From positions 1-7,002 of the forward strand of contig CAJMNU010000076.1 in assembly GCA_905214855.1 (NCBI GenBank): a stretch of DNA of 7,002 nucleotides, read 5' to 3'. A program made the translations under genes and the position numbers. Positions 1 to 5,977 of the stretch are shown one piece after another. The stretch is from an uncultured bacterium (GTDB taxonomy: Bacteria; Bacillota; Clostridia; Lachnospirales; Lachnospiraceae). The notes under the pieces were generated by a model. That model did no database searches, was not told the origin of the DNA, and saw only the letters and a list, made by a program, of their open reading frames with translations. Position 1 is the stretch's first letter. The number at the start of each line of letters is the position of its first letter.

Positions 1-1
1 T

Positions 2-415
2 AAATCAGATTTGATCGTTGCAATCGTAGAGAGTGTCTGGTGTGATATTTTTCATTTTTCAGATCAGCAAATGTTTGAATGTTTTGATGATTGTGTGGAA
101 TGGGCATTTGAGCGGATGAGATGGGGAGATGAGAAATATCCTGGCTTTTTTACACTGCATTCTATGAGTTTTATTGGAGAGAGCAAAACAGGCGGGCAGC
201 AGCGTATGGCACAGTCATGGCAGCATATTCAGGATGGATTTTATATGGTTTTGATGAAGGATAAAAAAGTACTTCCGAATGTGTTTGATGAAACATTTAC
301 TCAGAGAAAGTTTGTGGAGATTATTTTTTCCCTGATGATTTCAGCATTATTGCAGCACAAGTATGATTGTGATGGAATCTTGGGGATGATCCGCAGAGTA
401 TTGTATGGATCATGA
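2..415 (+). CDS. TetR/AcrR-like transcriptional regulator, 3' part (5' end outside window)
   Basis: The frame is open from the first bases of the window and ends with TGA at 413-415, giving about 137 residues. It begins KSDLIVAIVESVW, which looks like the stretch just after the helix-turn-helix of TetR-family repressors (usually a F-x-SK-x-DL pattern). The rest is helical, with scattered Trp, Phe and Cys, as expected for a TetR ligand-binding and dimerisation domain. The DNA-binding part would lie upstream and is not visible. A TTG at 11 could be read as a start, but no ribosome binding site can be checked and the family pattern continues to its left, so I treat the gene as cut by the window edge. 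Membrane-protein genes directly downstream fit a local regulator, but that role is inferred. TetR ligand domains diverge widely, so the ligand cannot be guessed. Confidence 0.6.
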   Translation, partial: KSDLIVAIVESVWCDIFHFSDQQMFECFDDCVEWAFERMRWGDEKYPGFFTLHSMSFIGESKTGGQQRMAQSWQHIQDGFYMVLMKDKKVLPNVFDETFTQRKFVEIIFSLMISALLQHKYDCDGILGMIRRVLYGS

Positions 416-436
416 TCTAGCAATGTGTTTTGCTGT

Positions 437-468
437 AAAAAAGAGTTCCATATATGGAGCTCTTTCTT
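437..468 (+). terminator. Hairpin terminator after the TetR-like gene, possibly bidirectional
   Basis: AAAGAGTTCCA (440-450) pairs with TGGAGCTCTTT (455-465) around a TATA loop: 11 pairs, one of them a T-G wobble. An A tract precedes the stem and a TTTCTT run closes it, so it could end transcription on either strand. The T run is short and partly inside the stem, so termination may be incomplete. It lies only about 40 bases before the next start codon. Confidence 0.6.
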
Positions 469-495
469 AAAAAACTAAAATGAACTATGTTCAAA

Positions 496-501
496 AGGAG
501 G
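496..501 (+). promoter_or_regulatory. Ribosome binding site that sets the start at 510
   Basis: AGGAGG lies 8 bases before the ATG at 510. The in-frame ATG at 480 sits upstream of this site and has no such signal of its own, so 510 is the chosen start. Confidence 0.85.
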
Positions 502-509
502 AATTATTT

Positions 510-1178
510 ATGCAGGCTGTTGTAGAAACACTTTTTGATGCCATATATTTAATTTTGGTTATCAGCATTGGAATCACTATGATCGTAAAAAGTAATGGAA
601 ATAAAGAGTATAAACTCTTTGGTATTATGGCGGTTGTACTTGGAGCGGGGGATTCTTTTCATCTGATTCCACGAGCAGTTGCACTTTGTACGACTGGGCT
701 TGAGAATTTCACTGTAGCTTTGGGTACAGGGAAATTTATTACATCTATCACCATGACAATTTTCTATATTATTTTGTATTATGTATGGAGGATTCGATAT
801 AACATTAAGGGACAGAATCAGATTACTGCTGTGATTTATATTCTGTCTGCACTTCGTATTGTATTGTGTCTGTTTCCACAGAATGCGTGGTTGAGTGCTA
901 ATGCACCGCTTTCATGGGGAATTTATCGTAATATTCCTTTTGCTCTGTTAGGATTATTGATTATTCTTTTATTTTATAAAAGTGCAAAAGAACACAAAGA
1001 TACTGAGTTTAAATATATGTGGCTGACGATTGTACTTAGTTTTGGATTCTATATTCCTGTTGTACTTTGGGCAGATTGTATTCCTATGATTGGTATGCTG
1101 ATGATTCCAAAGACATGTGCTTATGTATGGACTGTCTTGATTGGTTATCAAGCTATGAGAAAGGAAAGAAAAAAATGA
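510..1178 (+). CDS. Unrecognised multi-pass membrane protein (about 7 segments, 222 aa)
   Basis: I do not recognise a named family. The 222-residue protein is strongly hydrophobic. Likely membrane segments are near residues 8-26, 35-50, 75-94, 105-123, 139-156, 170-188 and 194-213, with a basic tail (MRKERKK). Segment two ends in an unusual polar motif, GDSFHLIPR (47-55), and segment seven carries Lys201 after a Pro; such buried charged residues often matter for function in membrane sensors or transporters. The start at 510 follows the AGGAGG site. The stop overlaps the next start as ATGA (1175-1178), so the two proteins are probably made together. It lies 95 bases after a TetR-like gene with a hairpin terminator between them. 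I see no convincing promoter in the 40 bases between terminator and start, so it may rely on read-through. Transporter, sensor or enzyme roles are all possible. Confidence 0.8.
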   Translation: MQAVVETLFDAIYLILVISIGITMIVKSNGNKEYKLFGIMAVVLGAGDSFHLIPRAVALCTTGLENFTVALGTGKFITSITMTIFYIILYYVWRIRYNIKGQNQITAVIYILSALRIVLCLFPQNAWLSANAPLSWGIYRNIPFALLGLLIILLFYKSAKEHKDTEFKYMWLTIVLSFGFYIPVVLWADCIPMIGMLMIPKTCAYVWTVLIGYQAMRKERKK

Positions 1179-1600
1179 AAAAAATGTTAAATACCGCTAT
1201 GATTTATTTTGTTTTGGCAATTACAGCAGGCGTGTTTTATAGAGAGTTTACAAAGATAAATGGATTTTTTGGAAGAACAGTACTGGGATATCTTCATACA
1301 CATCTGTTTGTTCTTGGTATGTTTCTTTTTCTTATTTTATCTTTATTCTGCAATCAGGAGGCAGGGCTGGCAGAAAGTAAAAAGTTTAAACGTTTTTATC
1401 TGCTTTATAACATTTCCTTACCATTTATGGTCTGTATGATGATGGTTCGAGGAATCATGCAGGTGTTGGAGCTGGAACTTACAAAATCAACTAATGCTAT
1501 GATTTCAGGAATAGCGGGTATTTCTCATATTTTGATTACAATATCACTGTTCATGCTTTTTTCAGCATTAAAGAAGAGTCCAACAGACAGAAAAAAATAA
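1175..1600 (+). CDS. DUF2871-type four-segment membrane protein (141 aa)
   Basis: The protein resembles the DUF2871 family of small Firmicutes membrane proteins of unknown function. The N-terminal pattern LNTAMIYFVLAITAGVFYRE, the FTKINGF loop, and the TVLGYLHTHLFVLG segment are what I recognise. About four membrane segments are visible (residues 6-21, 37-58, 76-98, 108-131). His41 and His43 lie in segment two and His118 in segment four. Intramembrane histidines of this kind can bind haem, metal or quinone, but that is inference only. I chose the ATG at 1175 because it overlaps the previous stop (ATGA), follows AAGGAAAG at 1161-1168, and begins where family members begin; the frame is open to 1067 but that part lies inside the upstream gene. 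An intrinsic terminator follows at 1611. Coupling to the upstream membrane protein suggests a shared complex or pathway. Confidence 0.8.
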   Translation: MKKMLNTAMIYFVLAITAGVFYREFTKINGFFGRTVLGYLHTHLFVLGMFLFLILSLFCNQEAGLAESKKFKRFYLLYNISLPFMVCMMMVRGIMQVLELELTKSTNAMISGIAGISHILITISLFMLFSALKKSPTDRKK

Positions 1601-1610
1601 GAGTTTGAGA

Positions 1611-1647
1611 GTCAATCCTTTCTAAATAGTTAGGATTGGCTTTTTTT
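1611..1647 (+). terminator. Intrinsic terminator of the membrane-protein operon
   Basis: GTCAATCCT (1611-1619) pairs with AGGATTGGC (1632-1640) in a 9-bp stem with one T-G wobble, followed directly by seven T residues (1641-1647). It begins 10 bases after the DUF2871 stop codon. This is a textbook rho-independent terminator. Confidence 0.85.
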
Positions 1648-1687
1648 GTAAGTAAATATAGTATAATATTTCTTTCATTTATAAGAA

Positions 1688-1716
1688 ATGAAAAGATGAA
1701 AGTGATCAGATATAAT
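1688..1716 (+). promoter_or_regulatory. Possible sigma-A promoter in the long intergenic gap
   Basis: ATGAAA (1688-1693, 4 of 6 matches to TTGACA) is followed after 17 bases by a perfect TATAAT (1711-1716). A second TATAAT lies at 1662-1667 without a good -35. The surroundings are very AT-rich, so chance matches are likely. If real, it would have driven the gene that now looks decayed, or a long leader for the 2178 gene. Confidence 0.3.
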
Positions 1717-1769
1717 AACTTAAAAAGAAACAAAATAAAGAACTTTACAAAATAAGAAAAATATGATAT

Positions 1770-2000
1770 GCTGAAACTATCAAAAATAAAACTGCATTTC
1801 TGATTTTGGTTGCGCTTCTTATTACTCTGATATACATTTTGAGGTTTTCTAAAACATGTCGATTTATACCCAATTACTTTTGTGATTTTGATTTTTTATA
1901 TGGTTGTATTATATAGTTTCAGGCATTTTATAGATACTATATGAGAAGGTTTTATGTTCTGACATGTATCTTACATTCTATTTTTTTATATATTATTAGG
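1770..2000 (+). pseudogene. Probable remnant of a decayed membrane-protein gene
   Basis: No intact gene is present in the roughly 520 bases between the terminator at 1647 and the ribosome binding site at 2165. Several short frames nevertheless read as membrane segments. Positions 1770-1916 give KTAFLILVALLITLIYILR before a TAG. A second frame (1843-1944) gives PITFVILIFYMVVLYSF before a TGA. The same second frame reopens after a further stop at about 1960 and gives YILFFYILLLGK. A third frame from 2000 gives a soluble-looking stretch (FLKADQEISSSFQGNGISYF). The order hydrophobic-hydrophobic-hydrophobic-soluble, split by stops and frame changes, fits a gene eroded by point and indel mutations. 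The alternative is chance: AT-rich DNA often encodes Phe/Ile/Leu/Tyr runs. I cannot name a family. Confidence 0.3.
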
Positions 2001-2109
2001 AAAACAGAGCTTTTCTTAAAGCAGATCAAGAAATTTCTTCATCATTTCAAGGGAATGGAATCTCCTATTTTATCCAACAGAATAAAAAGAGTAATGTAAT
2101 AAATGGATA

Positions 2110-2118
2110 TGATATAAA
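2110..2118 (+). promoter_or_regulatory. Possible extended -10 element for the surface-protein gene
   Basis: TGATATAAA at 2110-2118 fits an extended -10 (TGnTATAAT-like, one mismatch). The position where a -35 would fall (about 2090-2095) is poor. A start near 2125 would give a leader of about 50 bases before the ATG at 2178. This is the closest promoter-like site to that gene. Confidence 0.3.
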
Positions 2119-2164
2119 GAGCAATTGTGGAAGAACAGCTGATAAAAGAAGAGGCAGGGAAAAC

Positions 2165-2170
2165 AGGAGG
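2165..2170 (+). promoter_or_regulatory. Ribosome binding site that sets the start at 2178
   Basis: AGGAGG lies 7 bases before ATG 2178. The open frame begins earlier at a GTG (2127), but that start would put 17 charged residues in front of the signal peptide, so 2178 is preferred. Confidence 0.9.
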
Positions 2171-2177
2171 AATTATT

Positions 2178-2273
2178 ATGGGACTGCACAGAAAGACAGC
2201 TGGTATTTTGGCTTGTGTGATGGGAATGGCATCTATTCCTGCAATGCCGCAGTATGAGAATACTGTATATGCG
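2178..2273 (+). other. Signal peptide of the surface protein
   Basis: Residues 1-32 show a short basic start (MGLHRK), a hydrophobic core rich in Ala, Ile, Val and Met, and a V-Y-A site before AEK. This is a standard Sec signal cut by signal peptidase I. No lipobox Cys is placed for lipoprotein processing (Cys13 lies inside the core). Confidence 0.85.
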
Positions 2274-5200
2274 GCAGAGAAGTTTCAAGATGAACAAAGT
2301 ATGGTATGGAAAAACAAGGGAACAGCATCAAACGCCTCTATGTCAAATGCGATTTCATTTGTCTCCCTTATTCCACAAGAAGTTCCGGAATGGTATCATT
2401 TCCATAAACTGTATGATGGAAAAAGAGTTTACTCTTTTACAGACCGTAACGGGAATATACAATATCGTATATATGGGATCTTACTAAGAGGACAGGAGGA
2501 AGAAATAGGATGGTATGCCTGTTCTTCGTCTGGAAAGTTACAGAATCGGGAAATGTTTGATTTAGAAGAAGAATATTGGACATTAGCTCCCTATGTATAT
2601 CAGCATGAAGAGCCAACACAAGAACAGAGGATGCAGTTAAGAAGTATGATAAAAGAAAAATTTCTAATTTTAGAAAAAGTATCTGAGTATGGGAAAAATG
2701 AAGATGGAAGCAGATATGATGTCTGGAAGATGAGCTCTGGTGAAGAAGAACATTTTTTCTTTTATGGTTATCCATTAAACAGACAGAAAGGGGAAATACC
2801 AAAATCACAATGGTATGAATGCGATGAACAGGGAAAGATCTTATCGGTTGTGGCACATCCTTTTTTACTTTCTGCGCGCAAGGGAGCAGTTACATGTTTA
2901 GAAGAGAGAGTGAGCCATCAGGGAGATAGTATACATATTTACATGAAGGGAAGAGCGGAAACACAGCGACCTCATTTAGATGGCATCTTTTTGTTCCAAG
3001 GGGCGGGTTGGAGCTGTGATGCGAATGTTGCTAATCGAGATGATTGGACAACTGGTCACAGTTATGAGAAAAAAGTAGGTGACAGTTATAGGCTGATCAA
3101 TGTAGATTATAGATATCTGATTGAATTGGGAGCATATTGTTCTTCGAATAATGGGGAAAATGATATGACTTATACAGAACAGAATCCTCATGCTGTGATT
3201 TGGGATGGAAGCTATAAAGATGGAAAACCTGATTACAGCAGTTCAAAAAGGATGACTTGGGCAGAATCTGTAACATGGAAGGGAAAGTATGACTATGTTT
3301 ATGACGATGTAGAGGGTGGCAGCAATCTGTTTGAATTGGAAATCACAGTGAAAAATCCAATACCACAATTGAGTGGTTTTGCGATGCAGTTATGGAATGG
3401 AGATAAAAATGATCCAGATCCAGACAGTACAGGGTTTGGTTATGAATCAAGAGGAAATCATATTTTTACAGGAGATATTGCATCAGAGACTATAAAAGCA
3501 CATGTACATACAGGAGATTTGGTGCGTACTGAGCCAGGATGCGAAAATGCTGGAAGTCTGAAAGGAGTTTGCAGTATGTGCCAAAAGAATGTGGATGAGG
3601 TGATCCAGCCATTAGGACATCAGGAAGGACAAGCTGTATCAGAAGGTGGATATCAGGTGGTTCGTTGTACGAGATGTCAGAAAGAACTGTCCCGTAAAGC
3701 CAATACATATACTGTAACATTTCAGCCGGAAGGCGGAACACTGGAACTTACACAGAAAACAGTTACATATGGGGAGACCTATGAGGTGCTTCCAGTGCCA
3801 GTCAAGGCAGGATATCGTTTTGATGGGTGGTATACAGAAGCAATTGGTGGAGAGTTGATTAAGGCAGATACTCAATATACTACTATAGGAAACCAGAGTT
3901 TATATGCGCATTGGACGAAGGAGATCTATACAGCTATTTTTAATGGAAACGGAGGTACAGATGGAAAAGCAATTTCTATTGGATATATGGAAAAATTAGG
4001 AAAGCTGCCTGATTCCAGCCGATTAGGATATCTTTTTCAGGGATGGTATACACAAAAGACACAGGGAGAGAAGATATCAGATCAAACAAAGATGCCGCTG
4101 GGAGGAGCTGATTACTATGCACAGTGGAAACCCATTACATATAAAGTACATTATACAGGAAACTATGCCAGTGAAGGAGAGATGGCGGAAAGCGTATTTG
4201 TATATGATGAAGAAAAACCGCTGGCTAAAAACCAGTATAAAAAGACAGGGTATCTTTTTAATGGTTGGAAAGATGAAAAGGAAACAGTATATGAAGATGG
4301 AGCAATGGTTAGCAATCTAACAGCAAAGCAAGGAGAAGTATTAAATTTTAAAGCACAATGGAGTCCGATACATTATAGCTTTGTATTCCATCCCGGAAGC
4401 GGAGAAGGGGAAGATATGGGAAAACAGGAGCATGTTTATGGGACTTCCCTGCGTCTTACACCAAATCAGTATACAAAAAGAGGATATCATTTTTCAGAAT
4501 GGTCAGTCAACGAAGATGGAACAGGAGATACTTTTATAGATGAGAAGACGATCTTAAATTATACGACCCAAAACGATGAAGAAATCCATTTGTATGCACA
4601 GTGGAAACCTGAAGAGTATCAGATTGTATTTGATCATAATGGAGGAACGTGTCAGATCAGGCAGAAAAAAGTATTATTTGATACAGCAGTTGGAGAACTT
4701 CCAATTCCTAAAAAAGAACATTATAAATTTGATGGGTGGTTTTTAAATGGAACAGAAACTGAGTTTGACTGTGATACAATTTATCAAGAGGCTCAAGATA
4801 TCACATTAACAGCAAAGTGGAGCTTACATATAAAAGATCTGGGAAATAATTCTCATATTCGTCCGGGAAAAGATGGTGAGTTTGGAACAGAGGATGATGA
4901 ATATTATTTTAATGGAAGTGATCAAAAACCGATAACAGAAGACGATGAGAAAATCTATTCAGGAGAGGATGGAAAGTATGGAACAAAAGATGATTTTATA
5001 GATAAAGGAGATGGAAGTCATATTCGTCCGGGAGAAGATGGAAAATGGGGAACAGAAGATGATGAACAGTATGACAATGGAGAAGATCAGAGACCGGGAA
5101 CCGAAGATGACAAAAAGCAAGAAGATCAGGGATCAACGAACAAACCGCAGGGAGATGGTGGAAATGGAAGCAGCAGCGGAAACGGTAACAGTGGAAGTGG

Positions 5201-5783
5201 AAATAGCGGTGGCAGCAGTGGTAATGGAGGCAGCAGTGGAAGCGGAAACAGCAGTGGTGGAAGTGTAATTTTAGGAAACAGTCCTAGTTCGATACATTCT
5301 GAAAATAGAAGAGGAGAGTGGAAACAGGATTCTAAGGGATGGTGGTATCAATTTGCAGATGGAACATATCCAAAGAATTGCTGGCAGTATTTAAAGTATG
5401 GCACTCAAGAAGAGTGGTATCATTTTGACGAACAGGGATATATGCAGATTGGATGGTTTAGAGATGTAGATGAACATTGGTATCATTTACATACTGTTTC
5501 AGATGGAACATTGGGACATATGGAAACTGGGTGGTTTTTGGATCAGGATGGTCTGTGGTATTATCTCAATCCTGTTTCGGATGGTCATAAAGGAGCAATG
5601 TCTATAGGATGGAGAGAGATTTTAGATAGTTGGTATTATTTTAATCCTGTTTCCAATGGAACAAAGGGGGCGATGTATTCAGGAACAGTGACTCCAGATG
5701 GTTATTTAGTCAATGAAAAAGGAGTATGGACAGGAGAAAAAGCAAATATAGGAAAAACAATCTTAACAGGAGGATGGAACTAG
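2178..5783 (+). CDS. Large secreted surface protein with InlB-type B repeats and choline-binding-like wall-binding repeats (1201 aa)
   Basis: A signal peptide (basic HRK, hydrophobic core, probable cut after Ala32 in VYA-AEK) directs export. Residues 72-122 and 170-222 are two divergent copies of one module ending in W-Y-x-C. Residues about 225-440 form an unrecognised, Trp/Tyr-rich, probably beta-rich domain with Cys280 and Cys321. Residues 442-508 are a spacer with CxxC pairs (Cys465/468, Cys497/500) plus Cys455. Five InlB B-type (Listeria-Bacteroides) repeats follow at 511-579, 584-650, 655-728, 733-809 and 814-881, each with GY-x-F-x-GW-like and YAQW-like motifs. Then come GTxDD repeats (892-979), a Ser/Gly/Asn linker (about 992-1029), and five GW/WYY wall-binding repeats (about 1046-1184). 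There is no LPxTG motif, so attachment is probably non-covalent, to teichoic acid or another wall polymer. No catalytic motif was recognised; an adhesin or ligand-binding role is inferred. No clear terminator follows. Confidence 0.93.
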   Translation: MGLHRKTAGILACVMGMASIPAMPQYENTVYAAEKFQDEQSMVWKNKGTASNASMSNAISFVSLIPQEVPEWYHFHKLYDGKRVYSFTDRNGNIQYRIYGILLRGQEEEIGWYACSSSGKLQNREMFDLEEEYWTLAPYVYQHEEPTQEQRMQLRSMIKEKFLILEKVSEYGKNEDGSRYDVWKMSSGEEEHFFFYGYPLNRQKGEIPKSQWYECDEQGKILSVVAHPFLLSARKGAVTCLEERVSHQGDSIHIYMKGRAETQRPHLDGIFLFQGAGWSCDANVANRDDWTTGHSYEKKVGDSYRLINVDYRYLIELGAYCSSNNGENDMTYTEQNPHAVIWDGSYKDGKPDYSSSKRMTWAESVTWKGKYDYVYDDVEGGSNLFELEITVKNPIPQLSGFAMQLWNGDKNDPDPDSTGFGYESRGNHIFTGDIASETIKAHVHTGDLVRTEPGCENAGSLKGVCSMCQKNVDEVIQPLGHQEGQAVSEGGYQVVRCTRCQKELSRKANTYTVTFQPEGGTLELTQKTVTYGETYEVLPVPVKAGYRFDGWYTEAIGGELIKADTQYTTIGNQSLYAHWTKEIYTAIFNGNGGTDGKAISIGYMEKLGKLPDSSRLGYLFQGWYTQKTQGEKISDQTKMPLGGADYYAQWKPITYKVHYTGNYASEGEMAESVFVYDEEKPLAKNQYKKTGYLFNGWKDEKETVYEDGAMVSNLTAKQGEVLNFKAQWSPIHYSFVFHPGSGEGEDMGKQEHVYGTSLRLTPNQYTKRGYHFSEWSVNEDGTGDTFIDEKTILNYTTQNDEEIHLYAQWKPEEYQIVFDHNGGTCQIRQKKVLFDTAVGELPIPKKEHYKFDGWFLNGTETEFDCDTIYQEAQDITLTAKWSLHIKDLGNNSHIRPGKDGEFGTEDDEYYFNGSDQKPITEDDEKIYSGEDGKYGTKDDFIDKGDGSHIRPGEDGKWGTEDDEQYDNGEDQRPGTEDDKKQEDQGSTNKPQGDGGNGSSSGNGNSGSGNSGGSSGNGGSSGSGNSSGGSVILGNSPSSIHSENRRGEWKQDSKGWWYQFADGTYPKNCWQYLKYGTQEEWYHFDEQGYMQIGWFRDVDEHWYHLHTVSDGTLGHMETGWFLDQDGLWYYLNPVSDGHKGAMSIGWREILDSWYYFNPVSNGTKGAMYSGTVTPDGYLVNEKGVWTGEKANIGKTILTGGWN
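3708..4820 (+). repeat. Five tandem InlB B-type (Listeria-Bacteroides) repeats
   Basis: Five units of 67-77 residues each open with a Y-x-(V/I)-x-F-like strand, often followed by an N-G-G-like turn. A GY-x-F-x-GW-like core follows, and the unit ends in A-x-W (AHW, AQW, AQW, AQW, AKW). Copies have diverged at the protein level, so the array is old rather than a fresh DNA duplication. In Listeria InlB and many gut Firmicutes surface proteins such beta-grasp-like units act as stalk or binding modules. Units three and four are the most altered, with SEW replacing GW in unit four. Confidence 0.9.
4851..5114 (+). repeat. Acidic GTxDD repeat block, probable calcium-binding spacer
   Basis: Five units of the form G-x-D-x-x-x-(G/I)-T-x-D-D lie at residues 897-907, 913-923, 929-939, 952-962 and 968-978. 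A larger repeat of 55 residues is visible: SHIRPG-x-DG opens both residue 892 and residue 947, and the DNA shares TCATATTCGTCCGGGA. The Asp/Gly spacing resembles calcium-binding loops in bacterial surface proteins; calcium binding is inferred. The higher DNA identity of the two 55-residue units suggests a more recent duplication than the B repeats. Confidence 0.75.
5151..5264 (+). repeat. Ser/Gly/Asn low-complexity linker
   Basis: Residues about 992-1029 are almost only Gly, Ser and Asn, encoded by irregular GGA/AGC/AAC/GGT units such as GGCAGCAGTGG. It is a flexible linker between the acidic repeats and the wall-binding tail. Such DNA is prone to slippage, so its length may differ between strains. 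Confidence 0.85.
5313..5729 (+). repeat. Choline-binding-like cell-wall-binding repeats
   Basis: Residues about 1046-1184 carry five units with aromatic pairs: GWWYQFADG, EEWYHFDEQG, EHWYHLHTVSDG, GLWYYLNPVSDG and DSWYYFNPVSNG, each followed by a GA/GY-M-x-x-GW type turn. The last unit is degenerate (GTVTPDGYLVNEKGVW). These match the choline-binding / cell-wall-binding repeat class common at the C-terminus of Lachnospiraceae exported proteins and indicate non-covalent wall attachment. Confidence 0.9.
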
Positions 5784-5839
5784 AAAAATCCTGATACTGT
5801 ATAAACATAGGGCAAAGTGAAGAGAAATAAAAGAAAAGG

Positions 5840-5868
5840 TTGTTTCTTCTGGAAAATTGGGATATAAT
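5840..5868 (+). promoter_or_regulatory. Sigma-A-type promoter for gltX
   Basis: TTGTTT (5840-5845) is followed after exactly 17 bases by a perfect TATAAT (5863-5868). Transcription should start near 5875, giving a leader of about 100 bases before the gltX ATG. The -35 is weak (3 of 6), while the -10 and spacing are ideal. Confidence 0.7.
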
Positions 5869-5902
5869 CTACACGATACGGGAAAGCCTGTTAGTAAAGA
5901 GA

Positions 5903-5944
5903 GCAGTTTGATCTGTTCTTAAATAAAGGGACAGATCAAACTGT
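5903..5944 (+). promoter_or_regulatory. Perfect long hairpin in the gltX leader
   Basis: CAGTTTGATCTGT (5904-5916) and ACAGATCAAACTG (5931-5943) are exact inverted copies; the stem extends inward by T-G and C-G pairs (5917-5918 with 5929-5930), leaving a loop of about 10 bases. No T run follows on either strand, so it is not a normal terminator. It lies between the promoter and the ribosome binding site. It could be an RNA stability or regulatory element, or an operator for a dimeric protein. No T-box signature was seen. Confidence 0.6.
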
Positions 5945-5977
5945 GAAATAGATGATAAACTAGGAGAGTAGATTATT

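Noticed and set aside
510..1178. Microbial rhodopsin
   Set aside because: The seven segments and Lys in the last one are suggestive, but the usual retinal-site context around the Lys and the helix-C signature are not visible.
4851..5264. CRISPR array
   Set aside because: The repeats are in-frame protein repeats of varying sequence, without constant repeat and unique spacer structure.
5011..5268. Plus-strand open frame rich in Glu, Val and Ala within the GTxDD and linker region
   Set aside because: It is a shifted reading of the repeat DNA inside the surface-protein gene; low complexity explains it.
5700..5783. LPxTG sortase anchor at the end of the surface protein
   Set aside because: The C-terminus (ILTGGWN) has no LPxTG, no membrane segment and no basic tail; attachment is through the wall-binding repeats.
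5784..5839. Terminator after the surface-protein gene
   Set aside because: No stem followed by a T run is visible in these bases; the only strong hairpin is downstream of the gltX promoter.
5875..5977. T-box riboswitch upstream of gltX
   Set aside because: No AGGGTGG-type T-box sequence and no terminator with a T run; the leader is only about 100 bases.
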